Shown piece by piece: positions 51,081-59,199 of a stretch of 64,000 nt of DNA. Below the pieces are notes generated by a model that had not been told where the DNA came from, searched no databases, and saw nothing but the letters and a program-made list of their open reading frames with translations. Numbering within the stretch: the first letter of the stretch is position 1; every line of letters starts with the position of its first letter. The stretch covers positions 124,001 through 188,000 of the forward strand of contig NZ_VFTZ01000002.1 of the NCBI RefSeq assembly GCF_006440775.1, written 5' to 3'. The DNA comes from Mesorhizobium sp. B2-7-2. Lineage in GTDB: Bacteria > Pseudomonadota > Alphaproteobacteria > Rhizobiales > Rhizobiaceae. A program made the translations under genes and the position numbers.

Positions 51081-52415
51081 ATGACCGTTCAACCTGTCAG
51101 CAAAACTCTCCACGGCGACAAGTTCTTCAACGAGCCGACGATCACCTGTCCCAGTTGCAAGACTGACTTCAAGCTGAACGAGTCTCTCGCAGCACCGCTA
51201 ATCGCTGCTACGCGAGAGGAGTACGAGCAGCGCATCGCTCAGACGAATGCAGCCATCGCCCTGAGAGAAGAAGAACTCGAGCGTCAACGCCATGAAGTCG
51301 CAGCTACGAAAGAGAGCGTTGAAACGCTCGTTGCCGAGAAAGTTAGGACCGAGCGAACTCACATTGCAGCCGATGAGGCGCGAAAGGCAAAGCTTTTGCT
51401 ATCCGCGGACTTGGATGAGCGCGACCGCAAAGTGGCCGAGTTGGAGGAGACGCTGAAGGCGCGCGACAACAAGCTCCAAAAGGCACAGAAGCAGCAAGCA
51501 GAGTTCCTCGCGAAGCAGCGCGCGCTCGAAGATGAGCGGCGGGAGATGACCCTCACCATCGAGCGAAAAGTACAGGAAAGTCTCGACGCGGTTCGGGCAA
51601 AAGCCAAGTCCGATGCCGAAGACGGTCTCAAAATGAAGATCGTCGAGAAGGAGGAACAAATCGCCGGCATGCAGCGTCAGATCGAGGATCTGAAGCGCCG
51701 CGCTGAACAGGGCTCCCAGCAGCTGCAAGGTGAAGCTCTGGAGTTGGAACTGGAAGGGCTGATCAGCAGTCGCTTCCCGGTCGATGAGATCGAGCCGGTC
51801 GCGAAGGGCGAGTTTGGGGGCGATGTCCTCCAGCGGGTCATCGGCCCGGCTGGTCAGCTATGCGGGGCGATACTTTGGGAATCCAAGCGCACCAAAAATT
51901 GGAGTCAGGGCTGGCTCGGCAAGCTGAGGACTGATCAGCGAGCTGCGAAGGCAGACATCGCCTTGCTAATTTCTGAAGCCCTGCCTGCGGGCGTTGAGAC
52001 ATTCGACCTAGTCGACGGGGTATATGTCGCCCACCCCAAGTGCGCCATCCCAATCGCAGTCATATTGCGGCAGTCGCTTATCGAATTGTCGAACACCCGT
52101 TTAGTCCAGGTCGGTCAAGCCTCAAAAATGGAGCTGGTGTATGGTTATTTGACCGGACCGCGTTTTCGACAGCGCATCGAGGCCATCGTCGAAAAGTTCT
52201 CCGACATGCAGGATGATCTCGCACGTGAGCGCAAAGCCACCATCCGACTATGGGCCAAGCGAGAAGCGCAGATTCAAGGTGTCATTGAATCGACAGTCGG
52301 CATGTATGGTGATTTGCAAGGCATAGCCGGGAACGTGATGCAGGAGATTGAAAGCCTGGAGGTGTTAGCGGTGACAGGACCAGCCTCCGACTCAGGCTTA
52401 CCCGCCGCGCTTTGA
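51081..52415 (+). CDS. DUF2130 protein (coiled coil plus nuclease-like domain)
   Basis: A 444-residue protein. A short zinc-knuckle-like start (ITCPSCKTDFKL, Cys 23 and 26) is followed by a long charged coiled coil at about residues 45-225. A C-terminal domain with GEFGGDVLQRVIGPAGQLCG and ILWESKRTKNWSQGWLGKL is the DUF2130 region; the E-x-K in WESKR fits a PD-(D/E)xK-like nuclease core. Members are scattered among bacteria, often on mobile DNA. The function is unknown; DNA binding or cutting is inferred. It stands alone about 270 bases after the tRNA fragment. Confidence 0.85.
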   Translation: MTVQPVSKTLHGDKFFNEPTITCPSCKTDFKLNESLAAPLIAATREEYEQRIAQTNAAIALREEELERQRHEVAATKESVETLVAEKVRTERTHIAADEARKAKLLLSADLDERDRKVAELEETLKARDNKLQKAQKQQAEFLAKQRALEDERREMTLTIERKVQESLDAVRAKAKSDAEDGLKMKIVEKEEQIAGMQRQIEDLKRRAEQGSQQLQGEALELELEGLISSRFPVDEIEPVAKGEFGGDVLQRVIGPAGQLCGAILWESKRTKNWSQGWLGKLRTDQRAAKADIALLISEALPAGVETFDLVDGVYVAHPKCAIPIAVILRQSLIELSNTRLVQVGQASKMELVYGYLTGPRFRQRIEAIVEKFSDMQDDLARERKATIRLWAKREAQIQGVIESTVGMYGDLQGIAGNVMQEIESLEVLAVTGPASDSGLPAAL

Positions 52416-52641
52416 CGGCAGCCAGTTCTCACCGAAAGCCTCGATCCTGGTGTGCCGCCTTCACGTGCCGAATGCAGGGGTGCTGTTTTTGCCGATAGGG
52501 CTCGAGTTCCGCTCGATAAATGAGGACGCGGCAGAGTGATCGGTCTGGAGGAGCGGCACAACTAATGATTATTGATCTTTTTCAGGAGCCTTTCGATGCC
52601 TACGCGCCTATTACCACCGTGTCGTGAATCGGAGATAACCA

Positions 52642-52842
52642 ATGCCGACGTATAACGAAATCCAGGACTATGTCCCGTCGTTCGTGCCGAAGACTTGTTG
52701 GATAGCCGACATTAAGGCTGCACACGGCCTGACTACGCGAAGGGCAGCTAATCGCGCCGACCCAGGCTCGCGCATGCATTCGTGTCCGCCCGACAAGCGA
52801 GTGGCGCTGGAAGCCGCCATGCGCGAAGTGGGCGCGCTTTGA
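52642..52842 (+). CDS. Small conserved hypothetical protein, 66 residues
   Basis: A small protein with FVPKTCWIADIKAAHGLTTR and later CPPDKRVALEAAMRE. From memory, this pattern (PKTCWIAD...HGL, then CPP) recurs in small proteins of rhizobial accessory regions, some misnamed RNA methyltransferase. CGGAGATAACC before the ATG is a good ribosome site. Its stop overlaps the start of the next, decayed gene (TGATG), so they were coupled. The function is unknown. Confidence 0.65.
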   Translation: MPTYNEIQDYVPSFVPKTCWIADIKAAHGLTTRRAANRADPGSRMHSCPPDKRVALEAAMREVGAL

Positions 52843-53275
52843 TGAATGTGGATGAGTTTGCGATCGGCCTCGCTAAAAGGTCATCGAACGCCCGACTGAC
52901 CTACGCCCGTTCGTCTGTGAGGGGTCACCGGTTGGCTGCGACGTGTTCATCGTCGGCTACAACCAGCGACCGCTGTGGAAGGCGACCGCTGGCGATTTTG
53001 GAAATGCGGCTACAGCTATCAGAAGGACGCTTGGTACGACGAATACCTTGCTCAGCGCGGGAGTGAGAGTAAGACCCCGCGGCAAAATCACAGACATCGT
53101 ACGCGGCTTGCCTGGCGTCGGCGTGCTGGAAGCTAACATCGACGCTCGCCCGTCCAAGCGGAAAAGTACCTATCCAAAACCTGTGACCGAGCAGTTTGAC
53201 TTCGTCTTCGGCGCTTGCCGCCCGAACGTCATCATTGCGCATGGGACAGATGCCGTTGTGCCTACCGTACGCTGA
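52842..53275 (+). pseudogene. Decayed gene, frameshifts (uracil-DNA-glycosylase-like pattern)
   Basis: Pieces of one protein lie in different frames: MNVDEFAIGLAKRSSNARLT first, then PFVCEGSPVGCDVFIVGYN. A patch around 52990-53040 follows in another frame, reading KCGYSYQKDAWYDEYL. The tail returns to the second frame with VRGLPGVGVLEANIDARPSK and FVFGACRPNVIIAHGTD. At least two or three indels are needed to join them. The GYN and IIAHG elements recall a uracil-DNA-glycosylase-like fold, but this is only a resemblance. Confidence 0.6.
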
Positions 53276-53564
53276 AAAAACCGCTTTCACGCGCTGCATC
53301 GAAGCATAACTTGCTTGGCCGAGGGCCTTTTTTAAACGCGGCCTCGAAAGCGGCAAAGCCGCGATTATAATCTTTTGAGCCCTGGTATTTGATAAATCTG
53401 CTCATAGAGCCAAATATGGCCACAACAGGGCACGAACCAAAAGCCGCCATTATGTATCCGCCTTCATACGCGGTCGATTTGGCGTCAGCGTTTGCTGACA
53501 CATGTAAACTAATACCGAGTGCTACTGCCGCTATAACTTTTATGGTAGTGGTGCCGATTCTCAC
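53262..53564 (-). CDS. Small predicted secreted protein
   Basis: A protein of 100 residues from the GTG at 53564, with a signal-peptide-like start (TTTIKVIAAVALGISLHVSA, then NADA). A second hydrophobic segment is GGYIMAAFGSCPVVAIFGSM. The tail NRGFAAFEAAFKKGPRPSK has a conserved look with Cys in LCFDAA. GGGGAT precedes the GTG; an ATG 13 codons upstream is the alternative. No family is recognised. It is convergent with, and slightly overlaps, the decayed gene. Confidence 0.45.
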   Translation of the reverse strand: MRIGTTTIKVIAAVALGISLHVSANADAKSTAYEGGYIMAAFGSCPVVAIFGSMSRFIKYQGSKDYNRGFAAFEAAFKKGPRPSKLCFDAARESGFFSVR

Positions 53565-53755
53565 TTGTGTATCCCCACGTCGCCTTACAACTTGCATATA
53601 CATTTAAACTGACGGTCAAGGTCTCTATTGGCGCAAAGCACGTATGTCTTCCGGCCAGCTGTGACCAAACTCGCCGCCATCCCGATCATGTCGCCCTGCC
53701 AGGTGCAAATGTTGCAACCCTACCCGTATTCCTCACTGATTAGGAAACCAGATAG

Positions 53756-53968
53756 TTACGCTCTGCTGCGCTTGGAGATTGCGCGCCACAGGGCCTCTTC
53801 TTCATTAGTGCCGTCGTCGAAAATTTGGAAGATTTCCACAGCCAGCTATTCCCGCTGCTCCCGGTCCTTCTTGGCTAGGCGGCGCTCAGCACACAACCGG
53901 TTAAATACCCGCTGGAGCTTGTCTAAATCGGCGGGCCAATAAACGCCACTGCAACGCGACAACGACAT
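53756..53968 (-). pseudogene. Small conserved gene with internal amber stop
   Basis: From the ATG at 53968 (GAGGGG ribosome site), the frame reads ADLDKLQRVFNRLCAERRLA and KKDREQRE, then TAG at 53846-53848. It continues LAVEIFQIFDDGTNEEEALW and RAISKRSRA to a TAA. Both halves belong to a small helical hypothetical protein common in rhizobia (about 65-70 residues, patterned ...LQR.F...C.ER.L...). The amber codon stands in a place expected to hold a residue of a helix, so the gene appears broken by a single substitution. Confidence 0.65.
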
Positions 53969-54043
53969 GTCCGTCGCCCCTCTACGCGGCTATGGGATTA
54001 TCTCACGGAAGTTACCGCCGCAACGACGGAGGTTTTTCCTGCA

Positions 54044-54075
54044 GAAAAAAAGCCTGTCGCGGTAAGCGACAGGCT
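54044..54075 (-). terminator. Intrinsic terminator of the outer-membrane protein gene
   Basis: On the minus strand AGCCTGTCGC, loop TTACC, GCGACAGGCT forms a perfect 10-bp stem followed directly by seven T (bases 54045-54051). It begins 22 bases after the stop of the outer-membrane protein gene and is the best intrinsic terminator in the window. Confidence 0.92.
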
Positions 54076-54097
54076 CTCTATTTGGAACTTCAGAGAA

Positions 54098-54757
54098 CTA
54101 GAATTTGTAGGCGATGCCGAGGCGAACCTCGTTGGTCTTCAGATCAACATCGGCATTGGCATTTCCAAAGGACTCTGAGCCGAAGTCAGTATAGCGATAT
54201 TCGCCTCGCAGCAGCAGATTGTCGGTCATGGCATAATCCAAGCCGACGCCTATCGTCCATCCTGTGAATGTTTTATCGGACGAAGTTCCGCCGGGGACAT
54301 TAGCACTAATGTCGACATCACCAAACGCAACACCGCCCGCAATGTAAGGAAGAAAACGATCAACGGCATATCCTAGACGAAGTCTTGCCGCCCCGCTCCA
54401 TTTGAGTTCTTCGGTTGCGTCGAAGCCCGTTGGGACACCAGGAGAGGTGAATATTTCGCCGCTGCCATCAACATTTGCATATACGACGTCCAGTTCCGCA
54501 CCAATCACGATGTTGTTGGACATCTGATAGTTGTAACCGCCGTAAACGCCTCCAAGGAATCCGTCAGGGTCTGTGTCGACAAAGCCCGGTCCGCCGATCT
54601 GGTCTATATTGCCTTTACCCCAAGCATAGCCTGCCTGTAGGCCGATATACCCGCCTGTCCAGCTAAAGACCGGCGCAGGTTCTGCAACGATGGCATCGGC
54701 AGCAAAGGCCGACGACGCCAGCAGAGACAACGACAAAGCAAGAAGCAGCTTCTTCAT
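54098..54757 (-). CDS. Outer-membrane beta-barrel protein (Omp25/RopB-like)
   Basis: A 219-residue small porin-like protein. A signal peptide covers residues 1-19 (KKLLLALSLSLLASSAFAAD). The start of the barrel, FSWTGGYIGLQAGYAWGKG, the middle LRLGYAVDRFLPYIAGGVAFG and the C-terminal RLGIAYKF, ending in the Phe recognised by the assembly machinery, are typical of the Omp25/Omp31 group of Rhizobiales. GAGGAGATCACCT before the ATG is a strong ribosome site and a clear terminator follows. It stands alone within the accessory island. Confidence 0.93.
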   Translation of the reverse strand: MKKLLLALSLSLLASSAFAADAIVAEPAPVFSWTGGYIGLQAGYAWGKGNIDQIGGPGFVDTDPDGFLGGVYGGYNYQMSNNIVIGAELDVVYANVDGSGEIFTSPGVPTGFDATEELKWSGAARLRLGYAVDRFLPYIAGGVAFGDVDISANVPGGTSSDKTFTGWTIGVGLDYAMTDNLLLRGEYRYTDFGSESFGNANADVDLKTNEVRLGIAYKF

Positions 54758-55613
54758 AGGTGATCTCCTCGTAACCTACCGTTGTGTAGCAGAGCTCGCC
54801 GATACGTGCAGTCGCATTTTTGCCACAGTTCTGCCCGGATTCGAACGGCGACCCATAGCCGAGGTCCATCGCCTTCGTTATGCTCCTATTCATGGCGGTG
54901 AGGCTCTTGAGGAAGCGGAGGAAGGGGGAGGTCGGATGAATCTCTTGTGCGGCAGCTCCGCCTCAAGTCAGCTTGAGAAAGCTGTTCGAAAGTCTGCCCT
55001 CGCTATGGTATCGGACACAGTCAGAACCTGAGAGCCGAAATCACAATAGGCCTGCACTATGTCGGGAACGTCGTAGGCGCCCAGGAGACACATCGCGGAA
55101 CCCACTAGGTTGGAAAGTGGTTTGAGGTGGTAGCGGGAGACCGCTACATAGTGAGACCCACTATTGAAGGGGCATTCTTTTGCTATCGGCAACGCTCAGC
55201 ATAGAGCGTAAACGTCGAAATCGCTCGGAATTAGGATGGCTTGGCCTACGGCTCGATTGGCTATCTGCCACTGACGACGTTCGGAGGTCGGCACACCGAA
55301 CCTGCAGCCCAGTCGTGCGCTCTTGCGAGCCCGACGTTGGGATGCATCAGGCTGGGCTAGGATGTTGGCAGATAGGCGGAAAAATGGCTCCCCGGGCCGG
55401 ACAAACCGAACGAAATCGAACCGGCAAAAAGTCGAATTAAGTGCATAATTTCAGTAACTTGGGAAACTACCGTCCACCTACCGCATTTCTTGGTTGTGTA
55501 CCTCATGCGGCACATTTGTGTACCGCGACGGGACGCTAACGGGAAGTTCTTGGATTGCCAAGAGGGTGCCCAGAATTGAGCCCGGCGCTAGGGCCAGCAC
55601 CGGGAGATCAAAC
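54758..55613. other. Accessory-island gap without firm gene
   Basis: An 856-base stretch. One minus-strand frame at 54968-55192 could encode 74 residues with reasonable content (YHLKPLSNLVGSAMCLLGAY, then DVPDIVQAYCDFGS), but I see no family and a weak start. Other open frames look random. The region may hold remnants of decayed genes. Confidence 0.4.
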
Positions 55614-56327
55614 TTAAATAGCGACCAGATCGGCAAGTTTGGCCGCCACTTCTGCCATGGAATTTTCTGCTGTGCTCAGGCCGCTCCGGGAGGCTAGCAG
55701 GGGGCTAACTTCACGGAGGGCTTCATACGTCGTGTTGTGCACTATAGGGACGATACGCTCGCCTGCAAGGAGTGCCGAAAGTTCTTTGTCGGCGATACTT
55801 TCTGTTGGGAGGCGGCGAAGCAGCGCGGGTGTCACCAGTACAATCCCAATCCGCGATTTCGCCAAGCCCTTGTCGATAGCGCGCATCAACGGCACACCGA
55901 GGCCAACGTCCTTCTCACTGAACCAGACCTTGACACCGCTTGCCTCAAGCAAATCGTGCAACTCCTTGGCGGGACCTAGCCGGTCGTCCCACGCGTGGCA
56001 AAGAAAGGCGTCCCGCAGGTCCAGCGATGCTTGCTTCTCGACGCTTTCACGGATCGGCGTGAGTGCGAGCACCTCGGCAGGTGTGTACAGGACGGACGAA
56101 CTAGCCCGCGACCATCTCGGCTTTACGCTGCGGCTGGAACCACCGCTGCTGCTTCGACCGCCCCCGCTGCTTCCTGGCGATGAGTAGGACGGGGAGGAGT
56201 AGGTCGGGTAAGGGTTCGACCTATAGCTACTATAGCTGTAGCCGCCGTACCGACCACCGCATGCAGGGCAGGCCGCTCTACCGCTCGCTGTGCGATGGCC
56301 CTGTGATGGTGCTGTGCATCTTGCCAT
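55614..56327 (-). CDS. TIR-domain protein with N-terminal zinc-finger-like motif
   Basis: A 237-residue protein. Residues 4-23 have Cys4, His11, Cys20 and Cys23 in CTAPSQGHRTASGRAACPAC, a likely zinc-binding knuckle. Residues 27-68 are a low-complexity linker rich in Tyr, Ser, Gly and Pro. Residues 105-235 are a TIR domain (DAFLCHAWDDR, then KVWFSEKDVGLG, IGIVLVTPALLRR); Glu138 in WFSEKD is placed as the catalytic Glu of NAD-cleaving TIR enzymes. AGAGGAAG precedes the ATG. The start is 48 bases after the stop of the nuclease-NTPase gene on the same strand. I infer an NAD-depleting effector of a defence system. Confidence 0.88.
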   Translation of the reverse strand: MARCTAPSQGHRTASGRAACPACGGRYGGYSYSSYRSNPYPTYSSPSYSSPGSSGGGRSSSGGSSRSVKPRWSRASSSVLYTPAEVLALTPIRESVEKQASLDLRDAFLCHAWDDRLGPAKELHDLLEASGVKVWFSEKDVGLGVPLMRAIDKGLAKSRIGIVLVTPALLRRLPTESIADKELSALLAGERIVPIVHNTTYEALREVSPLLASRSGLSTAENSMAEVAAKLADLVAI

Positions 56328-56375
56328 GTGGAACTTCCTCTATGAAGCGGTCTCACGGGGATTATTCGACAGCGG

Positions 56376-58844
56376 CTATGTACTCATGGGTTGAGGGCGC
56401 GGTTTGCGGGCGGGCGGAGGGCGTTTGTGCGGGCTGTCAGCGAGCCCTTGTATCTGCTTACGAGCCATCTCGATGTGTTCGTACAGTCGGTTAGGCGGGA
56501 TACCTAGCCGGCCTCGATCAACCTTTAGAATGTATCGAAGGAATGCGTCCTGTAGGTCGCGGAATTTGCCTGCCTTGAACGCAGTCTGCATCTCGTCTCG
56601 GGTCGAGACTTCTGCGACACCGGTCGCAAGCGCCATTTGCTCCAGATAGACGCTTGAATTGAGCGTGAGTTCAAGATGAGCGATGCCGCTTTCCTTGATG
56701 GCCACCTGATCCCCGACCCCTACGCGACCAGTGTTCGGATCAAGGGCCTCCACTAGCCTGCGTTCGTACAGCCTGTTGATCACTGCCAGCACGAGTTCCT
56801 CTTGTACCCCGCAGCCTTCGAACAAACGGCATAGGTCGCCGACCCGCCAATGCCAATCCTCAACATTGTCGTCGTCGGGCCTGACACTGTTCATCTTCTG
56901 CCGAAGCAACCACAAGATATAGTAGGCAAGGAGAGGCGGAGCAGGTCTTAGGGGATTGGTGGAGAATATGTTGGAAATAAACTCGTTCTCTATCTCGTTA
57001 AACCTATCGTACTCTCCTCGTATCAGCGCTCTATGGGTTTTGTTTTTATCGGTAGTGACGTCCTCTCCGCCAAATCTCGACTTTATAATCTCATCGATTG
57101 CGAGCTCGGGCGACAAGAATATGCGCTCTGCAATCCGCAGCATCCTGCGAATATCAAAATTCCCTAGCCGGCCTATGAAACCGGACACGTAGTCGTTGTC
57201 CACGAAGATTCGGCGCACGGCATCCGCCAAAATGGCTAGGTCGTTGATTTCGACGCGGAAGCCGAGGCGTGAAAAATAAGACTTTGCAGCGCCCGGCTCT
57301 GCTTCGACCTTTGCTTGGAGGAAGTTCACGCGCCGCGAAATGATCTCCTTCGCATCGGGAACAGGTAGATAGAAACTGTGGGCCGAGTAGCTCTGCAACG
57401 CACCCGCTTTGGAGAGTCTCCACACAGTCCTGTCTGTTATCGGCACAACGTTGAACACCGACGCCGCGCTCTCAAGCGAATGAGCTAATTGGTACACCGC
57501 ATCTTGAATTTCGGGCGAGAACTGATCGGTGTTGTCGAAGACAAGACATGGCAATTGCTGATGAGACTTGGCCGACCAAGCCAAAAGGAGCCTAACGTAT
57601 TCATCTGGATATGCCTCCCGGCGAGCCTCAATGTGTTTGCCAAACTCGTCCTTAAACTGCTTCTTGTTGGTCTCGTATAGGTTCTTTCTCGTGCCTTGCG
57701 ACCAGCGCTGGTACTCCGAGAAAAAGATGCCCTGTAGCTCGTCATACGTGGGCGGATTGGTTGAGCAAACGGCTGCTTCCAAGCTTTGGAGCAGTTGCTG
57801 CATCGCCCATCGGGCCACCGCGTCTCGGTCGCCGTGGAAATCTTCAAGATCGATCCGGCAAACAACACATTTCTTGCGCAGTCCCGAAGGCAGAACTTGT
57901 TCAAAGAAGCGATCAATGAACGTGGATTTCCCCGCGCCTTTGTTGCCCACTATCAGGACCGTTTCCGACACTCGCGTCTCCATCGCGCGGGATAGCTCGT
58001 CAACCAATGCGCCGCCCTTGCCGGTCTCAAGAGGCGTTATCGTGTTTAGAACACGCTGTATGATTTTCTCAAGTTCCACGTCTGCTTTGCGGCTTTCCCC
58101 CGTTTCCACAAAGCAGTCACGCAACATTTCGCGGTCTTTCTCGTTCGACATGCGAGAGAAGAATTGAGCAAACAGGAGCGCGGCGTCCGTGGCCAAGGGG
58201 TCCCGACGACGCATTCTGGCCGAGTTAGGATCGAGGACGAAAAATTGCTGCTCTGCCTCTGGAATGGTGATCCCTTCGGCCTCGTTGAGGTGCGCGAGAT
58301 GGTGTCTATTGGTGATTGAGGCGGGACTGAGAAGATCGGCAAACTTCGCGAAGTTATTAGCAACAGCATCGATGTCCGGGAACAAAATTCCTTTTCCTTC
58401 CATCGGGGGCTTTCCATCGGTCCGAGAGCCTCTGAAAAAGAGCCACGTGTTTCCATCAGTGACTGCCGCGACTGCAACGCCCTTCTCCATGGCGTAACCC
58501 ATTGCTTGTCGGATGCCGGGCAGAAGGGGCTTCACTACCGCGCCGCTTAGAGCGACATTGATGACCTCACGCCCCTTAGTCGTGGGCGATAGCAGGCCGA
58601 CGCGTTTAGCCTCCAAAATCGTTTCGTTCCGACCCCCGATTGTCAGAAGGTAGTCGATGTACCCGGTGCCGCTTAGGGGCTCTGTGAAAACCGCTTCGTG
58701 TTTCCAGTTCAACACCTCAAAAAGAAACCGGTCGAGGATTTTAAGCCGCGTGTCACTTTCATTTTGACCCGCCTCTATTGCGGCGCGAAAATCGGGCAAC
58801 AGCGAGACAAGCCGGGCATGGGCTTCATCGATAGGATTTGACAT
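56376..58844 (-). CDS. Predicted PD-(D/E)xK nuclease / P-loop NTPase
   Basis: An 822-residue protein. Residues about 1-190 resemble the N-terminal nuclease domain of type I restriction subunits: YIDYLLTIGGRNETILEAKR puts Asp64, Glu78 and Lys80 in a D...ExK arrangement. Residues about 295-590 are a P-loop NTPase with Walker A GNKGAGKST (300-308) and Walker B LPCLVFDNTD (431-440, Asp437). The last 230 residues look helical and winged-helix-like (WHWRVGDLCRLFEGCGVQEE), as sensor regions of STAND proteins do. The ATG at 58844 begins the conserved part; one 17 codons upstream is open. The TIR gene follows 48 bases later. The neighbourhood suggests defence; the activity itself is unproven. Confidence 0.85.
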   Translation of the reverse strand: MSNPIDEAHARLVSLLPDFRAAIEAGQNESDTRLKILDRFLFEVLNWKHEAVFTEPLSGTGYIDYLLTIGGRNETILEAKRVGLLSPTTKGREVINVALSGAVVKPLLPGIRQAMGYAMEKGVAVAAVTDGNTWLFFRGSRTDGKPPMEGKGILFPDIDAVANNFAKFADLLSPASITNRHHLAHLNEAEGITIPEAEQQFFVLDPNSARMRRRDPLATDAALLFAQFFSRMSNEKDREMLRDCFVETGESRKADVELEKIIQRVLNTITPLETGKGGALVDELSRAMETRVSETVLIVGNKGAGKSTFIDRFFEQVLPSGLRKKCVVCRIDLEDFHGDRDAVARWAMQQLLQSLEAAVCSTNPPTYDELQGIFFSEYQRWSQGTRKNLYETNKKQFKDEFGKHIEARREAYPDEYVRLLLAWSAKSHQQLPCLVFDNTDQFSPEIQDAVYQLAHSLESAASVFNVVPITDRTVWRLSKAGALQSYSAHSFYLPVPDAKEIISRRVNFLQAKVEAEPGAAKSYFSRLGFRVEINDLAILADAVRRIFVDNDYVSGFIGRLGNFDIRRMLRIAERIFLSPELAIDEIIKSRFGGEDVTTDKNKTHRALIRGEYDRFNEIENEFISNIFSTNPLRPAPPLLAYYILWLLRQKMNSVRPDDDNVEDWHWRVGDLCRLFEGCGVQEELVLAVINRLYERRLVEALDPNTGRVGVGDQVAIKESGIAHLELTLNSSVYLEQMALATGVAEVSTRDEMQTAFKAGKFRDLQDAFLRYILKVDRGRLGIPPNRLYEHIEMARKQIQGLADSPHKRPPPARKPRPQPMST

Positions 58845-59199
58845 TGAAGCGACTGCCCCCAAGCTGTTCGAAAGTCCCCGTTGAAGATAGTTCACTTACA
58901 CCTTTAAATGCAATGGGCGGTATATTCCGCGTTCCGAGCAGTAATAACGCAGTCGTTCTCCGCAGAGGATGCTTCAATTGTGCACAAAAATCCGAGAAGC
59001 CTGACCTCTTAAGGGGCGGGACTCGCGGGCCAAGGGGGAGAGACCCGATGTGGCCACGCCAAGGTCGGGCGGCAATCAGGCGCGTTCCCATTGTTGAAGC
59101 TGTGAAGCTGCCGCCCGCCGAGAACGTGATTGCCGCGAGGACCTCGGCTGGATATCCCATTGAATAGTCGCGATATCCTGCAATGGGGAAACAAGCACT
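58845..59199. other. Divergent gap between NTPase and HEPN-like genes
   Basis: A 355-base non-coding stretch that should carry promoters for both sides. Frames of 100 codons or more exist on both strands but look random. A G+C-rich block near 59020-59140 differs from the A+T-richer flanks. No palindrome stands out. Confidence 0.5.
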
